Assembly: GCF_004000925.1 (NCBI RefSeq)
Contig: NZ_BIME01000009.1
Span: 62,001-126,000 of the forward strand
Length of the DNA: 64,000 nt
Direction of reading: 5' to 3'
Source of the DNA: Paenibacillus illinoisensis NBRC 15959
Lineage (GTDB): Bacteria; Bacillota; Bacilli; Paenibacillales; Paenibacillaceae
Shown here piece by piece: positions 9,313 to 17,554 of the stretch (position 1 is its first letter; the number at the start of each line of letters is the position of its first letter). The position numbers and the translations under genes are program-made. The notes beneath the pieces were generated by a model, which saw nothing but the letters and a program-made list of their open reading frames with translations, ran no database searches and was not told where the DNA came from.

Positions 9313-9341
9313 ATCATACATAGTCATCCTTCTTCTGGCAA
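9313..9341 (-). promoter_or_regulatory. glnQ promoter
   Basis: On the minus strand, TTGCCA and TATGAT are separated by 17 bases, matching sigma-A consensus at 10 of 12 positions. It lies upstream of glnQ and is the best promoter in the leader. Confidence 0.6.
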
Positions 9342-9476
9342 TTGGTTTGTAATAAAACATGACATAAGTATGAGGTTTAATAGGGCTGTAGGCCAAAAAT
9401 ACGTTATATATTTGTTAAGTTGGTGAGTTCTTTGTGACGAATCCTGACAGAAAAATGAATCGAATCTCCTAGAGTT

Positions 9477-9504
9477 TTTACAACCTTTGGAATAGATGTA
9501 TAGA
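9477..9504 (+). promoter_or_regulatory. Possible promoter of the GH28 gene
   Basis: TTTACA and TATAGA are separated by 16 bases, about 200 bp before the coding start. The spacing is slightly short and the leader would be long, so this is a weak call. Confidence 0.35.
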
Positions 9505-9700
9505 GTATACTGGTGTTGATACCTATCCTATGTCCAGGGTAACGGAACAAATAACCTCAAATTCTAACGCTACATGGCAAAAAAACACAACCTTGGTCCA
9601 GATCCCGTTGATATGATGGGTGATAATACTCATTCCTGAAAGCTATGCTATGTCGATCACAGTCCAATCCCAATACAGAGAAGAGAGGATGTTCTGAACG

Positions 9701-11314
9701 ATGAATACATACTACTCCCCATTAAGTGCAAGAGAAGGTATCCAAGCGAATACGAAAGCCTATGAGGCTGCTCTACCTGACATTCCCGCTCGGGATTTCT
9801 GCATCACGGACTACGGAGCAAAAGGAGACGGCGTGACGGACAATACGGAGGTGTTCAGGCTTGCTATAGCGGCGTGTGCTGAAGCAGGTGGCGGACGAAT
9901 CGTTATTCCGGCAGGAGTCTGGCTGACAGGTCCGATTGTGCTTCGCAGTCGCATTGAGCTGCACACAGAGGCGGGAGCTTTGGTTACGTTCAGTCGTGAG
10001 TTTGATCATTATCCTCTGATTGCTTCGAGCTTCGAGGGGTGGCAGGTGGTGAGATGCCAATCTCCAATTGACGGAGAATCGTTGGAGGATATCGCGATTA
10101 CAGGTGAGGGAATATGGGATGGCAGCGGAGAAGCGTGGCGTCCAGTCAAACGGTCCAAGATGACCGCTTCACAATGGAGTCGATTGGTTGCTTCCGGTGG
10201 TGTTGTAGAGCATTCGGGTGAAAATGAAGAAATCTGGTGGCCTTCGGCCTCGGCCCTCGAAGGTGGCGCCATCGCCAACCGGCTTCATATGGAGCAGGAG
10301 CGTGAATTGTCCGCTTATGAGGATGCCAGAGACTTTTTACGTCCGAACATGGTCAGTTTGCGTCGGTGCAAGCGGGTGCTGCTGGATGGTCCAACATTCC
10401 AGAACTCACCTGCATGGAACCTGCATCCGTGGGCATCGGAGCATGTTACCATACGTAACGTGAGTGTACGAAACCCGTGGTTTTCTCAGAATGGCGATGG
10501 GCTGGATATTGAATCATGCCGTCATGTTGTCGTGGAGCACAGTGTGTTCGATGTGGGGGATGATGCCATCTGCCTGAAATCCGGCAAGGACGCGGAAGGC
10601 CGAGAGCTCGGTTTGCCATCTGAATATATTACAATTCGGGACTGTACCGTATATCATGGTCATGGCGGATTCGTTATTGGCAGTGAGATGTCAGGTGGTG
10701 TACGGCATGTGCGGGTATCGGATTGTACGTTTATTGGGACGGATATTGGACTAAGGTTCAAAAGCGCCCGCGGGCGCGGTGGAGTCGTTGAAGATATTGA
10801 AATTCAGCGTATCTATATGAAAGATATCATCATGGAAGCCATCTCGTTTTCCTTTTTCTATGCGAATATGGAGGGATCAGCCCGCGGAAGCGATCTGTTT
10901 CAGGACATTAGTGAAGAGACCCCGGTGTTCCGCGATATTCGCATATCGGATGTTATCTGTGCAGGTGCAGAGATGGCTTTATTCGTAAGCGGGCTGCCCG
11001 AAATGCCTCTGGACGGTGTAGTGGTTGAAGGATATGACGTCACTGCTCGGAACGGTATACATTGTGCTCATGCGAAGCATTTGAGAATTGCCAATCTGAG
11101 AGCCCGGATTTCCGAAGGATCATTGATCCATTTACACCAGTGCAAGGGAGCTGAAATAGAGGGAATTCAGGGAAAAGGGCCTGACGGCCGGCTTCTGATT
11201 GTAACAGGACACGAGTCTGCCGGAATTGTGTGCCGGGAGGACGATGCAGATGAGGAAGGACGCCAGATTTCCATGGGTCCTGAGGTAAGAAGCGGTGTGC
11301 TCATCCGCAGATAA
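9701..11314 (+). CDS. Glycoside hydrolase family 28 (polygalacturonase-like)
   Basis: Right-handed beta-helix pectin-degrading enzyme, 537 residues, without a signal peptide, so probably intracellular and acting on imported oligogalacturonides. The fold starts at RDFCITDYGAKGDGVTDNTE, the common start of pectinase helices. All four GH28 motif positions are present: NGDGLD at 264-269 (variant of NTD), the catalytic Asp pair at 287-288 in VGDDAICLKSG, GHG at 320-322 and RFK at 352-354 (variant of RIK). Exo-acting family members such as exo-polygalacturonases and rhamnogalacturonide hydrolases share the cytosolic location. An AraC regulator is encoded convergently downstream. Confidence 0.9.
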   Translation: MNTYYSPLSAREGIQANTKAYEAALPDIPARDFCITDYGAKGDGVTDNTEVFRLAIAACAEAGGGRIVIPAGVWLTGPIVLRSRIELHTEAGALVTFSREFDHYPLIASSFEGWQVVRCQSPIDGESLEDIAITGEGIWDGSGEAWRPVKRSKMTASQWSRLVASGGVVEHSGENEEIWWPSASALEGGAIANRLHMEQERELSAYEDARDFLRPNMVSLRRCKRVLLDGPTFQNSPAWNLHPWASEHVTIRNVSVRNPWFSQNGDGLDIESCRHVVVEHSVFDVGDDAICLKSGKDAEGRELGLPSEYITIRDCTVYHGHGGFVIGSEMSGGVRHVRVSDCTFIGTDIGLRFKSARGRGGVVEDIEIQRIYMKDIIMEAISFSFFYANMEGSARGSDLFQDISEETPVFRDIRISDVICAGAEMALFVSGLPEMPLDGVVVEGYDVTARNGIHCAHAKHLRIANLRARISEGSLIHLHQCKGAEIEGIQGKGPDGRLLIVTGHESAGIVCREDDADEEGRQISMGPEVRSGVLIRR

Positions 11315-11482
11315 GAGTCCTTGATACGAAAGAATAGCAAGTCGTTCGTTAATTCACCTTCAGCCGCAGTGGTGTAGCGTGTGTCTCCAGATATCATCCT
11401 GATTTTTGTGATATAGAGACACATTCATCCGGGTAGGGCTACCCACTCGGCTTCTATCTTCAACTTCCCAAGATTCCCCATA

Positions 11483-12334
11483 CTAGCGATGCTCTTTTCG
11501 ATAGCGCAAAGGGGTGGTTCCGGTCACCTGTTTGAATGTTTTGTTGAAATGAGCCGTGTGCTCAAACCCGACCTTCTCCGCGATCAACTGCACCCGCTCC
11601 TGGGTGGACAATAGGCGCCGCTGCGCTTCCCGCACCCGCACGACCCGTAAGTACTCACTGAAGCGAAAACCGGTAAACCGACTGAACATCCGGCTCAGAT
11701 AGGATGGGCTGATATAGAAACGGGCTGCCGCATCCTCCAAGGTAAGCGGTTCGTTGTAATGTCTGTTCACGTAAGCGGCAATCTCGCCGATTTTATCCTG
11801 CATCGGGTGAATTGGGCCGGGTGACATCAGGCGGCTATTTTCTTCTACCCGATAGATATGGATCAGAAGCTGAGCGAGCAGGCTTCTGACAACCATCTCA
11901 TAGTGAGGGCGGCGCTCCTTGCATTCGCGCAGCATCTGCCATAGCATGCGTTCCATCTCCTGCTGCTCTGATTCTGGGAGGTGAAGAAGCCTTGATCGTT
12001 CGAAAGGGAGCAGACCGCACACACCGAGTTCCATCCCGGTGGCAAACGAAGGAGAGAAACCGATAAGAATTCGTTCGAATCCGGGCCTGTTTCCTCTGGA
12101 CGTTGTATGCACATCATGCGGATTAATGAGGATCAGATCACCTTTTCTCGCGGTCAGGAGCTGGCCGTTCATGGAATACACCCGTTCTCCTTCAAGCAGG
12201 TAATACAGCTCGTAAAATGAATGAGCGTGAGGCTGCGGCATGGCATTGCCTTCATGTCTGCGCATGTATTCAATGGTGAATGAATTTTCCCCAATGCGAT
12301 ATTTGGGTCCAATTCGATCCTCAATCATACTCAT
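11483..12334 (-). CDS. AraC family regulator with cupin sensor domain
   Basis: One-component regulator, 283 residues. The N-terminal half is a cupin-type sugar-sensing domain (PHAHSFYELYYLLEGERVYSM, then DLILINPHDVH). The C-terminal 100 residues form an AraC DNA-binding domain with two HTH motifs (LEDAAARFYISPSYLSRMFSR and IAEKVGFEHTAHFNKTFKQ) and the usual end TTPLRYRK. Its promoter (12379-12408, minus) is overlapped by a perfect CcpA cre site, pointing to repression by preferred sugars. It converges on the GH28 gene, which makes a role in pectin or plant-sugar use plausible. The direct target is not shown by sequence. Confidence 0.9.
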   Translation of the reverse strand: MSMIEDRIGPKYRIGENSFTIEYMRRHEGNAMPQPHAHSFYELYYLLEGERVYSMNGQLLTARKGDLILINPHDVHTTSRGNRPGFERILIGFSPSFATGMELGVCGLLPFERSRLLHLPESEQQEMERMLWQMLRECKERRPHYEMVVRSLLAQLLIHIYRVEENSRLMSPGPIHPMQDKIGEIAAYVNRHYNEPLTLEDAAARFYISPSYLSRMFSRFTGFRFSEYLRVVRVREAQRRLLSTQERVQLIAEKVGFEHTAHFNKTFKQVTGTTPLRYRKEHR

Positions 12335-12378
12335 GATCAGGCTCCCTTCTACTTCGTCTGATTTACGTTTGTATCCAT

Positions 12379-12408
12379 ATCATAACGGAAAATCCAGTTT
12401 GTTGTAAA
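12379..12408 (-). promoter_or_regulatory. Promoter of the AraC regulator gene
   Basis: On the minus strand, TTTACA and TATGAT are separated by 18 bases, some 45-75 bp before the start codon at 12334. The -35 element is shared with a cre box. Confidence 0.6.
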
Positions 12409-12416
12409 CGCTATCA
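12403..12416. promoter_or_regulatory. CcpA catabolite-responsive element (cre)
   Basis: TGTAAACGCTATCA fits the consensus TGWAANCGNTNWCA at every position. It covers the -35 region of the minus-strand promoter of the AraC gene, the classical place for CcpA repression. It may also affect the divergent DUF985 gene, which starts 130 bp away. Confidence 0.7.
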
Positions 12417-12546
12417 AAAGTTTCGTTTAAATGGAATGGACGGGTTCTAAGGGTGACAAACGAACAGCGATGTTTTACAGTAGGGAGAGTGAGGCCAAAC
12501 TCTGGAAGAGGGTCTCCAATATGATTTGGAAGGAAGGAAACAGGTT

Positions 12547-13005
12547 ATGACAACACATGAATTATCGCCTCTGGTTGCTGCACTGGATATGCAGCCCCAC
12601 GTTGAAGGCGGTTGGTATAAAGAAGTATGGAAGGCTTCTTATCAAATCCCGCAATCCGTTCTGCCGGAAGCTTATTCGGGCCCAAGATTCTCTGCAAGCT
12701 CGACATACTTCCTGCTGCACCCGCATGAAATTTCCGAGTGGCACACCGTACTGTCCGATGAGCTGTGGTTGTGGCACAGCGGAAGTCCAATTGAATTGAA
12801 ACTGGGCGGCAAAGGGGAAAACCCTGAGAATGAGGAAGTGCTTGTGCTTGGCATGGATCTTGCTGCAGGGCAATCGCCGCAGGTGCTTGTTCCAGCTGGG
12901 GTATGGCAAACGGCACGTCCCCTGGGAGATGAGCCTGTGCTCGTAACGTGTGTGGTTGCGCCAGGTTTCCACTATGATGATTTCAAGCTGGTTTCCAAAG
13001 GCTGA
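12547..13005 (+). CDS. Cupin superfamily protein (DUF985)
   Basis: Soluble 152-residue beta-barrel protein of the DUF985 cupin family. Typical motifs are MQPHVEGGWYKEVW at the N-terminus, STYFLLHPHEISEWHTVLSDELWLWHSG (cupin motif with His residues able to hold a metal) and PAGVWQTARPLGDEPVLVTCVVAPGFHYDDF near the end. Biochemical role unknown; family members are often called sugar- or metabolite-binding cupins. The start is the ATG at 12547: an earlier in-frame TTG at 12526 would lie inside the AAGGAAGG ribosome-binding site. It is a single-gene unit with its own terminator at 13028. Confidence 0.86.
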   Translation: MTTHELSPLVAALDMQPHVEGGWYKEVWKASYQIPQSVLPEAYSGPRFSASSTYFLLHPHEISEWHTVLSDELWLWHSGSPIELKLGGKGENPENEEVLVLGMDLAAGQSPQVLVPAGVWQTARPLGDEPVLVTCVVAPGFHYDDFKLVSKG

Positions 13006-13027
13006 TCGGTTAAAACGTTTGAACGGC

Positions 13028-13071
13028 AAAATCCCGATTCGGATGCAGTTGCATTCGAATCGGGATTTTTT
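13028..13071 (+). terminator. Terminator after DUF985 gene
   Basis: A 20-bp stem (one G-U pair) with a two-base loop, from AAAATCCCGATTCGG to the matching arm, followed by a run of six T. It also starts with AAAA, so it can serve the converging aldo/keto reductase gene. Confidence 0.9.
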
Positions 13072-13112
13072 GGTTTTCCTCTATTTCATGAAGCTTGTCT
13101 AACTGACTGAGC

Positions 13113-13940
13113 TTAAAAGTTAAAGTTATCCGGATCCGAACCGAAGCGTTTATTTTCGTTCAGTCCATTAATCTGTTCAACCTCATCCCCAGTCAGTTCA
13201 AAATCATATAGATCAGCATTCTCTCGAATACGCTGTGGCGTAACGGATTTGGGTATGGTCACGATGCCGTTTTGAAGATCCCAGCGCAAAATGACCTGTG
13301 CGGGGGATTTGCCGTACTTCGCTGCAATATCCTGAAGAAGCGGGTGCTCCAGCAGATTGCCTTGGCCGAGTGGAGACCAGGCCTCAATCTGGATCTGGTG
13401 TTTATTGCAGTAGTCCCGGAGCTCCGATTGAATCAGCAGCGGGTGAAGCTCGACCTGATTCACAGCAGGTTTGATGGTGGCATCCGTCATCAGATCCTCC
13501 AGATGGTGAATCTGGAAGTTGCTTACGCCTATAGCGCGGATGCGTCCTTCCCGGTGCAGTTTCTCCAGTGCTCTCCATGTATCCTTGTATTTGCCCTTGA
13601 CTGGCCAGTGAATCAAATAGAGATCAAGATATTCAAGTTCGAGTCGTTCCATGCTGGCTTCGAAAGCGGCCAATGTCGATTCATAACCTTGGTCGCTGTT
13701 CCATACTTTGGTGGTAATGAACAGATCCTCGCGGGCAACTCCGGATTCACGAATACCTTGGGCTACACCGGTCTCGTTATTGTAGGCTTTGGCTGTATCG
13801 ATGCTGCGATAACCTGCCTGAATGGCCGTTTTGACGGCTTCAACCACTTCTTCTCCATCTTTCACTTTGAATACGCCAAAACCCAGCCAAGGCATTTTGA
13901 CTCCGTTATAGAGTGTCGTTGTGTCCTGCACGTTTTTCAT
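13113..13940 (-). CDS. Aldo/keto reductase
   Basis: NADPH-dependent reductase of the AKR superfamily, 275 residues, the normal length for the bacterial AKR5 (YvgN/YtbE, 2,5-diketo-gluconate reductase) group. The catalytic tetrad is readable: Asp and Tyr in SIDTAKAYNNE, Lys in FITTKVWN and His in DLYLIHWP. Cofactor-binding motifs are IGVSNFQIHHL, AWSPLG and IPKSVTPQRIRENADLYDFEL. It reduces aldehydes such as methylglyoxal in its closest relatives. GGGGAGGAAATTCGGATC precedes the ATG. Transcribed alone. Confidence 0.93.
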   Translation of the reverse strand: MKNVQDTTTLYNGVKMPWLGFGVFKVKDGEEVVEAVKTAIQAGYRSIDTAKAYNNETGVAQGIRESGVAREDLFITTKVWNSDQGYESTLAAFEASMERLELEYLDLYLIHWPVKGKYKDTWRALEKLHREGRIRAIGVSNFQIHHLEDLMTDATIKPAVNQVELHPLLIQSELRDYCNKHQIQIEAWSPLGQGNLLEHPLLQDIAAKYGKSPAQVILRWDLQNGIVTIPKSVTPQRIRENADLYDFELTGDEVEQINGLNENKRFGSDPDNFNF

Positions 13941-14294
13941 GATCCGAATTTCCTCCCCTGTTCCTTCAATTATCCCAATATGTAATTACCCTGCTGTAAG
14001 GCAGCCAATCGTATATGATAGGCTATCTTTCCTGATTATACTAAAAGCTCTTGGGGAATGGAAAAAGGTAGGCAGCAATTTTACGGAAAATCAATCTCTT
14101 TTACTCTTTTTTGGCAGCTGGAGGTTTGGTTTTGGTGCTTGCGGGTGATAAGATGAAGTATACGCGATGTGGAAGCGAGAATAATGAAAAGTGCTGGTTA
14201 CGGCCTTGGAATACTCACATTCGAAGAAGAACGGAATATGCACGGATGGGTCCTAGTTGCGATCAGACGTGCGATTAATGATAAAGGAGCAAGA
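13941..14294. other. Non-coding region between divergent genes
   Basis: About 350 bp between the divergent reductase and DUF445 genes. An in-frame extension of the DUF445 frame back to 14169 exists but has no ribosome-binding site or family similarity, so I treat it as leader. A TATAAT on the minus strand near 14036 could belong to a reductase promoter, but its -35 is poor. No other structure seen. Confidence 0.5.
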
Positions 14295-15554
14295 ATGATG
14301 GCAAAACCTAAACAAACTAAAAAGGCAGCAGCCTGGTCACTTGTCGTAATGGGGGCAGGCTTTGCCGCTTCATTGCCGTTTCAGGGCAGTGTTGTAGGCA
14401 AGCTGCTGGTGGGTTCATTTGAAGCGGGATTGGTAGGTGGGCTTGCTGACTGGTTCGCTGTAACGGCATTGTTCCGCCATCCGCTCGGCATTCCGATTCC
14501 GCATACGGCCTTGCTGCCAAAGAACCGGGATAAGATGACGGAGGGCCTTGTTTCTGCGGTGGAGAACAATCTGCTGAACAAAGACAGCATTACCGAGAAG
14601 ATTGCCGGTTTCAAGGCAGCGGAAACGGTACTCGACATCATGTCACGTGAACTTCACAATGATGGCGTCAAAACGATGATCGACACGCTGTGCAAACGTA
14701 TTCTGGCTGGCCTGCCGCTGGAGCAGATTGCGCCGCTGGTTGCAAGCGAGATCAAATCACAAGCCGGGGCTTTCGACCTTGGACCGATCCTGGAACGGGC
14801 TTCTATTCAATTGAGTGAACGTGGATATGACACGAAGGCATTGGACTACGGGTTGAAGCAGGCGGAAGAGTGGTTGGTGAAGCCGGAGACCATCACGTTT
14901 CTGGGTGAGAGCGGCATGAAGGCGATTAGTGGCATTCAGATGAATGGCCTTATGCAATTTGCCATGAATGCCTTCCTTGGCTATATGAATGAGGAGAAGC
15001 TTGGCAGCATCCTGCAGGGATATTTGTTTGACCAGGTAGAGGATATGAAGCGTGAGGGAAGTGCCCTCCGGTATAAGGTGTTAGGTCTGGTTCGAACTCA
15101 AGCGGTGCGTCTTGCCTTGAACGAGAGTGTGCGTGGCGGATTGAACGGCTGGAAAGACAGCCTGCTGGACAGCTGGAACGCGGAAGAAACCGTGCTGAAC
15201 AAGCTTACCGAACTGAGGGACAGAGCACTCGCCGCTATGGAAGATGGAAAGTATGTGGAGACGTATGCGCTCCCTGCCATTGAGCGGGTATTGTCCGATC
15301 TGCGCTCAGACAGTGCATTGCTGGATGGCATGAATGCCAAGATTATCGAAGGCGTGACAACACTGCTGGAAAAGAACCATTCCAAGATCGGTAATCTGGT
15401 CCGTGAAAATGTTGATAAAATGGATAATGCTTCATTGATCTCGTTGATCGAGGACAAGGTTGGTCAGGATCTTCAATGGATTCGGATCAACGGTGCCGTG
15501 ACCGGATTCGTTATTGGTATTGCGCTTACTGCCTTAAGGATGGTGCTGGAATAA
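14295..15554 (+). CDS. DUF445 family membrane protein
   Basis: Protein of 419 residues from the DUF445 (YjiN/YheB-like) family. A hydrophobic segment near the N-terminus (SLVVMGAGFAASLPF) precedes the hallmark GSFEAGLVGGLADWFAVTALFRHPLGIPIPHTALLPKNRDKM. A long, mostly helical and partly coiled middle follows, and a C-terminal hydrophobic helix (INGAVTGFVIGIALTAL) anchors the end. Function unknown; the topology suggests a membrane-bound helical rod. I chose the ATG at 14295 because AAAGGAG lies just upstream; the longer frame from 14169 would add 42 unrelated residues. Confidence 0.88.
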   Translation: MMAKPKQTKKAAAWSLVVMGAGFAASLPFQGSVVGKLLVGSFEAGLVGGLADWFAVTALFRHPLGIPIPHTALLPKNRDKMTEGLVSAVENNLLNKDSITEKIAGFKAAETVLDIMSRELHNDGVKTMIDTLCKRILAGLPLEQIAPLVASEIKSQAGAFDLGPILERASIQLSERGYDTKALDYGLKQAEEWLVKPETITFLGESGMKAISGIQMNGLMQFAMNAFLGYMNEEKLGSILQGYLFDQVEDMKREGSALRYKVLGLVRTQAVRLALNESVRGGLNGWKDSLLDSWNAEETVLNKLTELRDRALAAMEDGKYVETYALPAIERVLSDLRSDSALLDGMNAKIIEGVTTLLEKNHSKIGNLVRENVDKMDNASLISLIEDKVGQDLQWIRINGAVTGFVIGIALTALRMVLE

Positions 15555-15577
15555 AAAGATCATATACGTAGCAAGTT

Positions 15578-15611
15578 GGAGGGCCGCTCTTTCATGAGCA
15601 GGCTCTCTTTT
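15578..15611 (+). terminator. Terminator after the DUF445 gene
   Basis: Imperfect 11-bp stem (GAGGGCCGCTC with GAGCAGGCTCTC) followed by a short T-rich tail. Moderate strength. Confidence 0.55.
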
Positions 15612-15812
15612 GCGTGTCTGCGCAAATGCTGCAAATTTGTTGCAAAAATCAGGAAGTTGGGTAATGTAACCCGAATACTTTAATGGAACCATTTAGGAGG
15701 AAAGTTACATAAAAACGATGCGGTGAGCCGATGTAGTCATGTTGATTTTGTACTATGATGCACTTAACAACAATAAATTGAATTATTGAAAATCAAAGAG
15801 AAGGTGATCATC

Positions 15813-16172
15813 GTGCGGTGGATACGCCAATTATCATGGTTATGCTTATTAACCATATTATCTGCTTTTATTTTGGGAGGGTGTCAGAATATGAAGGAAA
15901 GTGAAAAACAAGCCTATTTTACTGAGGCGGAGACGGAAGCAATAAAGTATTTTAAAGATAAGTTTGAGTTGAACGTCGTTATTACAAATAAGGAACTGCT
16001 ACCTGAGATGGCGCTGGATTCCATCGCGCTGGAGGGACATGTGGCCGAGCATGAGGATCAGGAATTTACAATTTCATATGACTATAACGAGAAAAAGATG
16101 AAAAATTTTGGCATGAGTCCTGCCATCAAGGAAGCAATTATAGCTAAAGGCTATGATCCTTTTGAAAAATAG
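15813..16172 (+). CDS. Lipoprotein, likely TilA-like immunity protein for the adjacent lipase
   Basis: Small lipoprotein of 119 residues. Type II signal: basic N-terminus, hydrophobic core, lipobox ILGGC with Cys24. The mature 96 residues are charged and probably one alpha/beta domain; the pattern YFKDKFELNVVIT...LEGHVAEHEDQEFTISYDY resembles DUF1433, the family of the S. aureus immunity lipoproteins for secreted lipase toxins. I chose GTG at 15813 because AGAAGGTGA precedes it; a TTG at 15786 lacks a site. The lipase gene starts 33 bp downstream. By analogy it would sit on the outer membrane face and block sibling lipase. Family assignment is by eye, not by search. Confidence 0.78.
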   Translation: MRWIRQLSWLCLLTILSAFILGGCQNMKESEKQAYFTEAETEAIKYFKDKFELNVVITNKELLPEMALDSIALEGHVAEHEDQEFTISYDYNEKKMKNFGMSPAIKEAIIAKGYDPFEK

Positions 16173-16205
16173 AAGTCCAATGATTCTTTTTGGAGGTGAA
16201 GCAGC

Positions 16206-17498
16206 GTGGGGGACGCGCAAAGAATTGATGATGAAACATACCGTTTAATGTCCGAATTGGCTTATGAAAATGCAAAAGCGGGCACGGAGTATGCGAATCT
16301 GCCTGGCTGGCAGGTTCTCGAAGATACGCATGGCAATTCTTATTCCGGTTTCGATGCCGTGACCTTTTATAACCCGGAAACCGAACAGGCGGTTATTGCC
16401 TATCGGGGCACAGAGGGAAGTGCCGGATGGGATCGAAAAGGCCGTGACTTTTACGCCGATGGACAGATTGCCATTCCTGAGCTGGGAAGAAAGATTGAGC
16501 AGAGCACGGACTTCACACCCGACTGGTTATCTAGTGGAATCCAGAAAGTCAGGGATGTGACAGGTATAACCACCGTGGAGAATGCTGTGGGGGAACTGGA
16601 TAAGAAGCTGGATAAGACATTCAGCATAGGTCCCAACCAAATGTATGAAGCCGAAGACTATGCCAAAGACATGCAGAATAAATATAAAAATTTGGATTTC
16701 ACATTGACGGGACATTCACTCGGAGGAGGAAATGCACAATATGCTGCTGCATATACGGGGCTTCCGGCAGTTACTTTCAGTGCACCTTCCGTGATCTCAA
16801 GCCTCACGCCAGAGATGAAACGAAAGGCGGAAGAAGGTGGATTTGATAATCAGATTATTAACTATGGGCATCCAGGAGATTTTGTAGCGAGTGGTTTTTT
16901 CGGAGGGTATGATCGTCATGTTGGGTCCATGTATTACATCAATTCCAACTATAAAGACATGAATGACAGCATGAGTATGATGGATAAGATCAACAATACA
17001 TTTGGTGGAAAAGAGTACCATGACCTGAAACAATATCAGTTCGAAAATGGTTATATCTCCAATGATTTGTACGACCCGGTCACAGGTGAGAAGATAGGAT
17101 ATTCTCCCCGTCAGCCGTCGAATGCTTTGTTGGATCTCGCTGCCTTCATGCGAAATATGGGGGCGCAAGCAAGTAACTTGGCAAGAAACATGGCTGCAAT
17201 GGGGGCCGCTTCCGGTCTGATTCAGGTAACGCCGGAAGAACTGAAGAGCGTCGCTTCCCGCTGGAAGCAAAATGCACAGCAGTGCAACGCTGAGCTCAAT
17301 CAGGTGCGCAGCCGTATGGCTCAATATCTGCATACCAGCCGCAGTCGCAGACTGGAGCCCATTGTAACCCAGCTTGATGCGTCCATTAACGAATTAAGTA
17401 CATGGCATATGAAGCATACGAGTCAATTCCTCGACTTCATTGATCAGAAGGCAGATGCCTTCCGCCAGGCTGATGAGAGTCCGGTTCATTTTAATTAA
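16206..17498 (+). CDS. TslA-like lipase effector with C-terminal WXG100-like domain
   Basis: Protein of 430 residues with reversed effector order: enzyme first, export domain last. Residues about 1-290 are a class 3-type lipase: YRGT at 66-69 (oxyanion region), nucleophile elbow GHSLGGG with Ser171, likely acid Asp225 in GHPGD and likely His272 in EYHDL. There is no signal peptide. Residues 337-430 read like a whole WXG100 protein: IQVTPEELKSVASRWKQN opens helix one, a turn replaces the WXG, and helix two ends in F419RQAD423, an FxxxD version of the type VII YxxxD/E signal. GGAGGTGA precedes the GTG start. Known relative: S. aureus TslA, a type VII-secreted phospholipase A toxin. Activity and export here are inferred. 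Confidence 0.85.
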   Translation: MGDAQRIDDETYRLMSELAYENAKAGTEYANLPGWQVLEDTHGNSYSGFDAVTFYNPETEQAVIAYRGTEGSAGWDRKGRDFYADGQIAIPELGRKIEQSTDFTPDWLSSGIQKVRDVTGITTVENAVGELDKKLDKTFSIGPNQMYEAEDYAKDMQNKYKNLDFTLTGHSLGGGNAQYAAAYTGLPAVTFSAPSVISSLTPEMKRKAEEGGFDNQIINYGHPGDFVASGFFGGYDRHVGSMYYINSNYKDMNDSMSMMDKINNTFGGKEYHDLKQYQFENGYISNDLYDPVTGEKIGYSPRQPSNALLDLAAFMRNMGAQASNLARNMAAMGAASGLIQVTPEELKSVASRWKQNAQQCNAELNQVRSRMAQYLHTSRSRRLEPIVTQLDASINELSTWHMKHTSQFLDFIDQKADAFRQADESPVHFN

Positions 17499-17554
17499 AC
17501 ACCGGAGCTGCCAGGAGATCGATAGCGATATGTACATAAGGGGAGGGGATAGGC

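Larger units (their letters stand above)
9241..9700. other. Intergenic region between glnQ and the GH28 gene
   Basis: A 460-bp stretch between divergent genes. It holds a good minus-strand promoter for glnQ (9313-9341) and a weaker plus-strand promoter candidate (9477-9504) for the GH28 gene. The rest is AT-rich, with no open frame having a ribosome-binding site, and no cre box or riboswitch that I can recognise. Confidence 0.6.

Noticed and set aside
14169..14294. N-terminal extension of the DUF445 protein
   Set aside because: No ribosome-binding site at 14169, no family similarity, and AAAGGAG sits correctly before the ATG at 14295.
16206..17498. Ordinary secreted lipase
   Set aside because: There is no Sec or Tat signal peptide, and the C-terminal WXG100-like domain with adjacent WXG partner points to type VII export instead.
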